This document shows, in pieces, positions 1 to 5,051 of a stretch of DNA of 6,351 nt. The notes below the pieces were generated by a model. It made no database searches and had not been told where the DNA came from. It was given only the letters and a program-made list of their open reading frames with translations. Position 1 is the first letter of the stretch, and every line of letters begins with the position of its first letter. Position numbers and translations under genes: made by a program. Source of the DNA: Ruminococcus sp. (lineage in GTDB: Bacteria > Bacillota > Clostridia > Oscillospirales > Ruminococcaceae); NCBI GenBank assembly GCA_019417865.1, contig DYCW01000191.1, positions 1 through 6,351 of the forward strand, in the 5' to 3' direction.

Positions 1-356
1 GTGTAGACTTGGATGAAGGTACGCTGACCTTGTTGAAATGCGGTGCAGCTTCTACCCTGATTCGACAGGGAAATACAATTTTACGGATTTGTGCCCCAAC
101 GTTTCCCATTGGTTCTACTGCTGTTTGTGACCTCTATGAAAAACAGATTTTGTTATCAGAAAATGATATATTTGTTATGGTTTCAGATGGCATTCACGAA
201 ACAGAGTATCAGTTTATTAAAGAATTGCTGTTGTCTACTGATGATATTCATCGGTTAGCAGAGGAGATTTGTGCCAAAGCAGACATTTTTTCGGGCGGAA
301 AGCATCGAGATGATATTACAGTAACAGTTGTAAAACTGTGCAGGAATGCAAATTGA
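1..356 (+). CDS. spoIIE: SpoIIE-like PP2C serine phosphatase, C-terminal fragment
   Basis: The reading frame is open from the left edge (first full codon at 3) to TGA at 354-356, giving the last 117 residues of a longer protein. It reads as the end of a PP2C-type phosphatase domain of the SpoIIE family. The opening strand pattern VDLDEGTLTLLKCGAAS matches the SpoIIE/RsbU-like core, and two metal-binding acidic motifs follow: SDGI (Asp at fragment residue 62) and RDDIT (Asp at 103-104). In the sporulation pathway SpoIIE dephosphorylates SpoIIAA to release SigF in the forespore; the full protein has N-terminal membrane segments, which would lie outside this window. A TTG at 9 lies in frame but is not the start, because the homologous domain continues upstream of it. 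Another SpoIIE-domain phosphatase (RsbU/RsbP type) cannot be excluded without the N-terminus. Confidence 0.8.
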   Translation, partial: VDLDEGTLTLLKCGAASTLIRQGNTILRICAPTFPIGSTAVCDLYEKQILLSENDIFVMVSDGIHETEYQFIKELLLSTDDIHRLAEEICAKADIFSGGKHRDDITVTVVKLCRNAN

Positions 357-397
357 TTTTACGTCTTCTTTTCATACATATAACCGGAATTCTGTGA

Positions 398-443
398 CAA
401 CTGCAAAACTATTTTTGTGCAATTTGAACAAAAATAGCGGTTG
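398..443. repeat. Imperfect nested inverted repeat in the spoIIE-glgB spacer
   Basis: A perfect 10-bp inverted repeat (CTATTTTTGT at 409-418, ACAAAAATAG at 428-437) flanks a 9-nt centre. An outer 6-bp pairing (398-403 with 438-443, one G-T) continues the dyad after a 5-nt bulge at 404-408. No T-run follows, so it is not a typical intrinsic terminator. It could be an operator for a dimeric regulator, a weak end-of-transcript structure for spoIIE, or chance in AT-rich DNA. It lies about 80 to 125 bp upstream of the predicted glgB transcription start. Confidence 0.5.
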
Positions 444-489
444 GAAATTATCGTGGTCTATAAAAATGTGGGTGAAAGTCAAAAAAGTC

Positions 490-518
490 TTGAATCTTGT
501 TATAAAATATGCTAAAAT
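490..518 (+). promoter_or_regulatory. SigA-type promoter for the glg operon
   Basis: TTGAAT at 490-495 (4 of 6 to TTGACA) is followed by exactly 17 bp and then TAAAAT at 513-518 (5 of 6 to TATAAT). TG at 510-511 gives an extended -10 (TGCTAAAAT). Transcription would start near 525, leaving a leader of about 24 nt that just contains the glgB ribosome-binding site. This promoter fixes the glgB start: an in-frame ATG at 519 would lie upstream of the transcript. No room remains for a riboswitch downstream of this start point. Confidence 0.7.
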
Positions 519-535
519 ATGAATACCGGAAGAAA

Positions 536-541
536 AGGAGG
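536..541 (+). promoter_or_regulatory. Ribosome-binding site of glgB
   Basis: AGGAGG at 536-541 is a perfect Shine-Dalgarno core and sits 7 nt before the ATG at 549. It decides the start against the in-frame ATG at 519, which lies upstream of it and has no comparable site. Confidence 0.9.
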
Positions 542-548
542 GCACATC

Positions 549-2522
549 ATGCTGTCAACAAATAAAGCAAATGAAAACGACTTTCCGCTGTACTTATTCC
601 ATCAAGGGAAAAATGCAGAAGCAGGAAAATTTTTCGGTGCACATGCATTTAAACGTGGTAGGGGAAGCTATCATCGCTTTCGTGTGTGGGCACCTACTGC
701 AAAAAGTGTTTCTGTTATCGGTTCTTTCAATGAATGGGACAGAACACAAAATCCGATGGAAAAAATTTCAGATACAGTGTGGGAAGTTGTTATTCCAAAA
801 TTGAAGCAGTTTGATCTCTATAAGTATAGTATTGAGACAAAGGATGGACGCATTCTCGAAAAAGCAGATCCTTATGCTGTGCACTTTGAAATACGGCCCG
901 GTACCGCTTCTAAATTATTTGAAAGCAATTATCAGTGGGAAGACGATGCTTGGATGCAGGCCAGAAAAAAGCGAATTCCCTATAAAGAACCAATGAATAT
1001 TTATGAAGTACATCTTGGTTCTTGGAAACACCACGAAGATGAAAAATTCCCAAGTTACATTGGATTTGCACAGGAAATCATTCCTTATCTGAAAAAGATG
1101 TCATACACTCATGTAGAATTCATGCCGTTGACGGAATATCCGTTTGATGGCTCGTGGGGATACCAGGTAACTGGTTACTTTGCACCCACTTCCCGTTATG
1201 GTACACCGGATGACTTCTGCAAAATGGTGGACTTATTTCATCAAGCGGGTATTGGTGTGATTTTGGATTGGGTGCCAGCACATTTTCCAAAAGATGCTGC
1301 CGGTTTGTGTGAATTTGACGGTTCGTACTGCTATGAATATACGGATCCACTGAAAATGGAACACAAAGCATGGGGGACACGAGTATTTGACTATGGAAAA
1401 GGAGAGGTTTGTTCCTTCCTGATTTCCAGTGCCTGCAGTTGGTTGGAGCGTTATCATGTGGATGGCTTGCGAGTGGACGCAGTGGCATCTATGCTTTATC
1501 TGGATTATGACCGGCAGGAATGGAGACCCAATGTGTATGGTGGTCATGAAAATCTGGAAGCTGTAGATTTTCTGCGGCATTTGAATGAAATGGTATTCAG
1601 TAGAAATCCAGACGTTTTGATGATTGCAGAAGAATCTACTGCTTGGCCACTTGTGACTAAGCCGACAGATATCGGCGGGCTGGGATTTAACTTTAAGTGG
1701 AATATGGGCTGGATGAATGATATGCTGAGTTATGTCTCTCTCGATCCGATTTATCGTTCCTACAATCATGATAAGCTGACATTTTCTTTTTTCTATTGCT
1801 TTTCGGAAAATTACATTTTACCGATTTCACATGATGAGATTGTCTATGGAAAATGTTCGATGTTGAAAAAAATGTCCGGCAATCCGGAGAATCAATATGC
1901 AACCTATCGGGCATTTCTTGCTTATATGATGGCACATCCGGGCAAAAAACTGTTGTTTATGGGACAGGAATTTGCACAGATCAATGAATGGAATTACCAG
2001 ACACAATTGGACTGGAATCTGTTGGATGAACCACAGCACCAGAAAATGCTGCTGTTCTGTGAGTCACTCAATCGGTTTTATCTGGAACATGCACCGTTCT
2101 GGCAGAATGATGATTCCTGGAAGGGCTTCAGTTGGATTTCTAACGATGATTATCAACAAAGTGTCATTGCATTTCGGCGAATTGACGATGATGAAAATGA
2201 AGTTATGATTGTCTGCAACTTCTGTCCAGTTTTACGGAATGATTACTGTATCGGAGTACCGTATTATGGAAAATATGAGCTATTGTTTAATACAGATGAT
2301 GCTATATTTGGTGGCAGCGGTGTTTCTGAGAAGTCGTTCCGTACCGTTGAAGAGCCCATGCACGGATTTGAGCAGCATATTTCTATGACGCTGGCACCGC
2401 TTTCTGTTGTATATTTGAAGCACGTACCAGTGAAAAAACGGGCTGCAAAAAAGGGAACCACATCAAAAGTCCATGCAAAACGTGTGACAAAACAACCTGC
2501 AAAAAAAACAGAAAAGGCATAA
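549..2522 (+). CDS. glgB: 1,4-alpha-glucan branching enzyme (GH13, with CBM48)
   Basis: GlgB cuts alpha-1,4-glucan chains and rejoins the cut piece through alpha-1,6 links, making the branches of glycogen in the cytoplasm. From ATG 549 the protein has 657 residues. A CBM48 module lies at about 38-125 (FRVWAPTAKSVSVIGSFNEW). The GH13 barrel begins near 149 (MNIYEVHLGSW) and shows DGSWGYQVTGYFAP, DWVPAHF (Asp240, His245), DGLRVDAVASM (nucleophile Asp310), IAEEST (acid/base Glu361) and SHDE (His428, Asp429). Spacing of these residues fits E. coli GlgB once a 2-residue gap is allowed. It lacks the extra N-terminal N1 domain of the 728-residue E. coli enzyme. The last ~31 residues (627-657) form a Lys/Ala-rich tail not needed for the fold. 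The start at 519 is rejected because it lies inside the promoter -10. It is the first gene of the operon, 75 nt before glgC. Confidence 0.97.
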   Translation: MLSTNKANENDFPLYLFHQGKNAEAGKFFGAHAFKRGRGSYHRFRVWAPTAKSVSVIGSFNEWDRTQNPMEKISDTVWEVVIPKLKQFDLYKYSIETKDGRILEKADPYAVHFEIRPGTASKLFESNYQWEDDAWMQARKKRIPYKEPMNIYEVHLGSWKHHEDEKFPSYIGFAQEIIPYLKKMSYTHVEFMPLTEYPFDGSWGYQVTGYFAPTSRYGTPDDFCKMVDLFHQAGIGVILDWVPAHFPKDAAGLCEFDGSYCYEYTDPLKMEHKAWGTRVFDYGKGEVCSFLISSACSWLERYHVDGLRVDAVASMLYLDYDRQEWRPNVYGGHENLEAVDFLRHLNEMVFSRNPDVLMIAEESTAWPLVTKPTDIGGLGFNFKWNMGWMNDMLSYVSLDPIYRSYNHDKLTFSFFYCFSENYILPISHDEIVYGKCSMLKKMSGNPENQYATYRAFLAYMMAHPGKKLLFMGQEFAQINEWNYQTQLDWNLLDEPQHQKMLLFCESLNRFYLEHAPFWQNDDSWKGFSWISNDDYQQSVIAFRRIDDDENEVMIVCNFCPVLRNDYCIGVPYYGKYELLFNTDDAIFGGSGVSEKSFRTVEEPMHGFEQHISMTLAPLSVVYLKHVPVKKRAAKKGTTSKVHAKRVTKQPAKKTEKA

Positions 2523-2540
2523 TTGATTTTGCTTGTTTTC

Positions 2541-2559
2541 TCTGCTGCAATGCGGCAGA
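2541..2559 (+). other. Short hairpin in the glgB-glgC spacer
   Basis: TCTGCTGC at 2541-2548 pairs with GCGGCAGA at 2552-2559 (8 bp, one G-U) around a 3-nt AAT loop. No T-run follows on either strand, so it is not an intrinsic terminator. It could affect message stability or processing between glgB and glgC. A weak promoter-like pairing (TTGATT 2523, TGCAAT 2546) overlaps it but I do not call it. Confidence 0.4.
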
Positions 2560-2584
2560 ATTTATCATACAATGCATTTTTGTT

Positions 2585-2590
2585 AGGAGG
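2585..2590 (+). promoter_or_regulatory. Ribosome-binding site of glgC
   Basis: AGGAGG at 2585-2590 lies 7 nt before ATG 2598. It selects this start over a TTG at 2523 in the same frame, which would add 25 residues with no resemblance to the family and has no Shine-Dalgarno sequence of its own. Confidence 0.9.
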
Positions 2591-2597
2591 AATACGA

Positions 2598-3800
2598 ATG
2601 AAAATCAAGAAAAAATGTGTCGCCATGCTTTTGGCAGGCGGGCAGGGCAGCCGTTTGTATGCACTGACACAGAAAGTGGCAAAACCAGCAATTCCTTACG
2701 GTGGAAAATATCGTATCATCGATTTCCCGCTTTCTAACTGCACCAATTCTGGCGTGGATACAGTCGGTGTATTGACACAGTATCAACCGCTGGTATTGAA
2801 TGAGTATATCGGCAACGGGCAGCCTTGGGATTTGGATAAGATGCATGGCGGTGTGCACGTCCTGCCGCCTTATCAGACAGCAGCAGGGGCTTCCTGGTAT
2901 GAGGGAACTGCCAATGCCATTTATCAGAATATGGCTTTCATTGAACGATATGATCCGGAGTATGTGATTGTACTTGGTGGCGACCATATTTACAAAATGG
3001 ATTATTCTAAAATGCTTGAATTTCATGTGGAAAATGATGCAGCAAGCACAATTGCGGTGATTGATGTGCCAAAGGAAGAAGCCTCTCGTTTTGGCATTAT
3101 GACCTGTGATGAAAACAGACGTGTAGTAGAATTTACGGAAAAGCCGAAAGAACCAAAGTCTACATTGGCATCTATGGGAATTTACATCTTTACCTGGAGC
3201 AAGTTGAAGGCATATCTGATTGAAAATGAAAATGCCAATACCGGTTCCAAGGACTTCGGGAAAGATATTATTCCGTCTATGCTAAAGAATGAAGAACGGT
3301 TGTTTGCCTATGAATTTGAAGGCTACTGGAAGGACGTTGGTACACTAGATAGTTTGTGGGAAGCCAATATGGATTTGCTCAGTCCAAGCGTGCCATTGGA
3401 TCTGTATGATCCAAAGTGGAAGATTTATTCCAGACATAACAACATGCCGCCGCAGTACATCGGGTCAAATGCTCATATTGAGAATTCCATGATTACAGAG
3501 GGTAGTAATGTAGATGGTACGGTTGACTTTTCTGTGATTTCTGCTGGCGTTACTATTGAAGCAGGTGCATCTGTTAAGTACAGCATTATTATGCCGGGTA
3601 CGATCATTAAAAAGGGTGCTGTCATAGAATATGCCATCATTGGCGAAAATTGCGTTATTGAGAGTGGTGCGAAAATCGGTAAGAGTCCGGAATCCGTTGC
3701 CAATCGGGATGACTGGGGCATTGCCGTGTTGGGACATGATATTACAGTTTCTGAAAACAAAGAAGTCGATCCAAAACAGATTATTTCAGCAAATTTATAA
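2598..3800 (+). CDS. glgC: Glucose-1-phosphate adenylyltransferase, catalytic subunit
   Basis: GlgC makes ADP-glucose and pyrophosphate from ATP and glucose-1-phosphate, the committed step of bacterial glycogen synthesis. The protein has 400 residues, normal for the family. The N-terminal nucleotidyltransferase fold carries the ATP-binding loop GGQGSRL (14-20, with Ser where Thr is usual), KPAIPYGGKYRIIDFPLSN, the GTANAIYQN segment, GGDHIYKMDY with metal-binding Asp129, FTEKPK with glucose-1-phosphate-binding Lys182, FGKDIIP and YWKDVGT. The C-terminal part, from about 285, is a left-handed beta-helix of hexapeptide-like repeats (IENSMI, GTIIKKGAVI, GENCVIESGAKIG), which in this family serves oligomer contacts and allostery. 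All catalytic motifs are intact, in contrast to the neighbouring glgD. It follows glgB by 75 nt and precedes glgD by 15 nt, so co-transcription is likely. Confidence 0.97.
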   Translation: MKIKKKCVAMLLAGGQGSRLYALTQKVAKPAIPYGGKYRIIDFPLSNCTNSGVDTVGVLTQYQPLVLNEYIGNGQPWDLDKMHGGVHVLPPYQTAAGASWYEGTANAIYQNMAFIERYDPEYVIVLGGDHIYKMDYSKMLEFHVENDAASTIAVIDVPKEEASRFGIMTCDENRRVVEFTEKPKEPKSTLASMGIYIFTWSKLKAYLIENENANTGSKDFGKDIIPSMLKNEERLFAYEFEGYWKDVGTLDSLWEANMDLLSPSVPLDLYDPKWKIYSRHNNMPPQYIGSNAHIENSMITEGSNVDGTVDFSVISAGVTIEAGASVKYSIIMPGTIIKKGAVIEYAIIGENCVIESGAKIGKSPESVANRDDWGIAVLGHDITVSENKEVDPKQIISANL

Positions 3801-3809
3801 AAGGCGGTG
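3801..3809 (+). promoter_or_regulatory. Ribosome-binding site of glgD
   Basis: AAGGCGGTG at 3801-3809 matches AAGGAGGTG except for one base and begins directly after the glgC stop codon. Its GGCGG core ends 8 nt before ATG 3816. A GTG at 3807 in the same frame lies within this site and so is an unlikely start; ATG 3822 would be spaced too far. Confidence 0.75.
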
Positions 3810-3815
3810 GCAGAA

Positions 3816-4940
3816 ATGGGTATGAACAATAAAGTATTAGGATTGATTTTTGCCAGCATCAATGACACCAATGTCATTGATTTGACAAAGCTGCGGACAA
3901 TGGGTTCAATTCCGTTCGGTGGAAGATACCGTTTGATTGACTTTCCGCTTTCTAACATGGTGAATTCTGGAATTTCTGAAGTCGGTGTTATTACAAAGTC
4001 AAATTATGGTTCCCTGTTGGATCATCTTGGATCTGGAAGAGAATGGGATTTGACCGGCAAAACGGGTGGTTTGCACCTGCTTCCGCCATTTAGCCATATG
4101 GGCGGTGGTATTTATCAGGGACGATTGGAAGCGTTGAACAACGTCAGAGAATTTGTAGATCATTCTAAATCAGAATATGTCGTTCTTTCTAACTGTGACG
4201 TTGTAACCAATATTGATTTCAATGCCGCTTTGCAGCAGCATATTGATACAGAAGCAGATATTACCATTATTTATGCAAAGGGTATGTACAACAATGAAAA
4301 AAATCCATCTACCAATGTATTGAGCGTAGATCAGGATCACAATGTGACAGAAGTATTGATTACACCAGCAATCACCGGCGAATGTAATGTTTCTTTGGAG
4401 ATGTTCATTATGCGGACAGATTTCTTGAAGAAGATTGTACAGGAATCGGCAAGCAAAAGTCAGCACAGTCTGGTACGGGATATTTTGCAGGGCAGAAAAG
4501 ACGAATTTGTCATCAAGGGGTATGAGCATAAGGGTGTGTTTACCAAGATTGACAGTCTGGCTGCTTATTATCAGGCAAATATGTCTCTGTTGAAAGCAGA
4601 GAGCAGAACAGGTTTATTCCGGGAAGATGCACCGATTTATACTAAGGTCGGTGATAATGCTCCAGTAAAGTATGGATTGGAGTCCAATGTAAAGAATTCT
4701 TTGGTTGCAGATGGTTGTGTGATTGAAGGCAGCGTGGAGAATTGCATTTTGTTCCGTGGTGTTCGCATTGGTAAGGATACTGTTGTGAAAAACTGCGTTT
4801 TGATGCAGGGTACACATGTTGGGGAAAAGTGCAATATTGAAGCGATTGTTGCAGATAAGAACGTTGAAATTTCTAATGAGCGTGTTCTAACCGGCTCATC
4901 AGACTTCCCACTCTATCTGGGAAAGAACGCAAAGATTTGA
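3816..4940 (+). CDS. glgD: GlgD, ADP-glucose pyrophosphorylase-like (regulatory) subunit
   Basis: GlgD is a paralogue of GlgC found beside it in Firmicutes; the two are thought to form a mixed enzyme in which GlgD modulates rather than catalyses. The 374-residue protein keeps the fold landmarks (MGSIPFGGRYRLIDFPLSN, GREWDLTGKTGGLHLLPPF) and a C-terminal beta-helix with hexapeptide-like repeats from about 285. The active-site motifs are degraded. GGxGxRL is replaced by FASINDTNVIDL, GGDH by SNCD (Asp128 remains), EKPK by ITPAITG, and YWKDVGT by VFTKIDS. This supports a non-catalytic role, by inference. ATG 3816 is chosen for its Shine-Dalgarno spacing; it gives MGMNNKVLGLIF, close to the usual GlgD start. 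It is coupled to glgC by a 15-nt gap and followed by a 111-nt structured spacer before glgA. Confidence 0.95.
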   Translation: MGMNNKVLGLIFASINDTNVIDLTKLRTMGSIPFGGRYRLIDFPLSNMVNSGISEVGVITKSNYGSLLDHLGSGREWDLTGKTGGLHLLPPFSHMGGGIYQGRLEALNNVREFVDHSKSEYVVLSNCDVVTNIDFNAALQQHIDTEADITIIYAKGMYNNEKNPSTNVLSVDQDHNVTEVLITPAITGECNVSLEMFIMRTDFLKKIVQESASKSQHSLVRDILQGRKDEFVIKGYEHKGVFTKIDSLAAYYQANMSLLKAESRTGLFREDAPIYTKVGDNAPVKYGLESNVKNSLVADGCVIEGSVENCILFRGVRIGKDTVVKNCVLMQGTHVGEKCNIEAIVADKNVEISNERVLTGSSDFPLYLGKNAKI

Positions 4941-4965
4941 TGGCAATTGGATAAGATAAATTATC

Positions 4966-5005
4966 GGGAGCACTGTCTTGCAGTTCGCAGCAGTGCTTCT
5001 GTTTG
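4966..5005 (+). terminator. Terminator-like stem-loop after glgD, weak U tract
   Basis: The core AGCACTG (4969-4975) pairs perfectly with CAGTGCT (4991-4997). G-U and G-C pairs extend it outward to 4966/5000, and after a 2-nt bulge TGC (4979-4981) pairs with GCA (4987-4989) around a 5-nt loop. The following TTCTGTTTG is only moderately T-rich, so a partial terminator or a processing or stability hairpin is as likely as full termination. It would lower glgA relative to glgBCD. Confidence 0.4.
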
Positions 5006-5011
5006 TATAAT
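4984..5011 (+). promoter_or_regulatory. Candidate internal promoter for glgA
   Basis: TATAAT at 5006-5011 is a perfect -10 box. TTCGCA at 4984-4989 (4 of 6 to TTGACA) lies 16 bp upstream. The start point would be near 5018, giving a leader of about 34 nt before the TTG start of glgA. The -35 lies in the 3' half of the terminator-like stem, so read-through RNA and the promoter share the same bases. The weak -35 makes this a moderate call. Confidence 0.4.
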
Positions 5012-5036
5012 GTTGCAGTTGCCATAGAAAACAACG

Positions 5037-5042
5037 AAAGGA
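5037..5042 (+). promoter_or_regulatory. Ribosome-binding site of glgA
   Basis: AAAGGA at 5037-5042 lies 9 nt before TTG 5052. An in-frame TGA at 5043-5045 leaves only GAT and AGA codons before this TTG, so the start cannot lie further upstream and TTG is forced by the conserved N-terminus. Confidence 0.75.
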
Positions 5043-5051
5043 TGAGATAGA

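Larger units (their letters stand above)
4941..5024 (+). other. Possible branched RNA structure between glgD and glgA
   Basis: By eye the spacer can fold as a three-way form. TGGCAAT at 4941-4947 pairs with GTTGCCA at 5018-5024 (7 bp, one G-U) and closes two inner hairpins: GATAA 4950-4954 with TTATC 4961-4965, and the longer stem 4966-5000. It starts at the base after the glgD stop and ends 12 nt before the glgA Shine-Dalgarno sequence. It might be a processing or leader structure, or just two unrelated hairpins. No known riboswitch class was recognised. Confidence 0.35.

Noticed and set aside
348..380. Possible SigE promoter after spoIIE (GCAAATT at 348, CATACATA at 373).
   Set aside because: The -10 matches only 6 of 8 positions and the spacer is 18 bp, longer than the usual 13-15 bp for SigE. 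It also begins inside the spoIIE reading frame.
357..548. Riboswitch or T-box in the glgB leader.
   Set aside because: The best promoter leaves only about 24 nt of leader, and I saw no known aptamer core upstream of it.
572..585. Half of a CcpA cre site (TGAAAACG) early in glgB.
   Set aside because: The second half does not fit: 11 of 14 positions match overall and the palindrome is lost, so it is too weak to call.
1120..1935. Long open frames on the minus strand opposite glgB (1120-1488, 1233-1769, 1693-1935).
   Set aside because: They lie wholly within a clearly conserved enzyme on the + strand, carry no recognisable domain, and have no ribosome-binding site that I could see. They are antisense shadows.
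2523..2597. Upstream TTG extension of glgC by 25 residues.
   Set aside because: The added peptide is unlike the family, and the AGGAGG at 2585-2590 with ATG 2598 gives a standard GlgC N-terminus.
2583..4970. Possible recent tandem duplication of glgC into glgD at DNA level.
   Set aside because: The proteins are paralogues, but only short stretches of DNA match (such as CGCTTTCTAAC). The duplication is ancient and not a local repeat.
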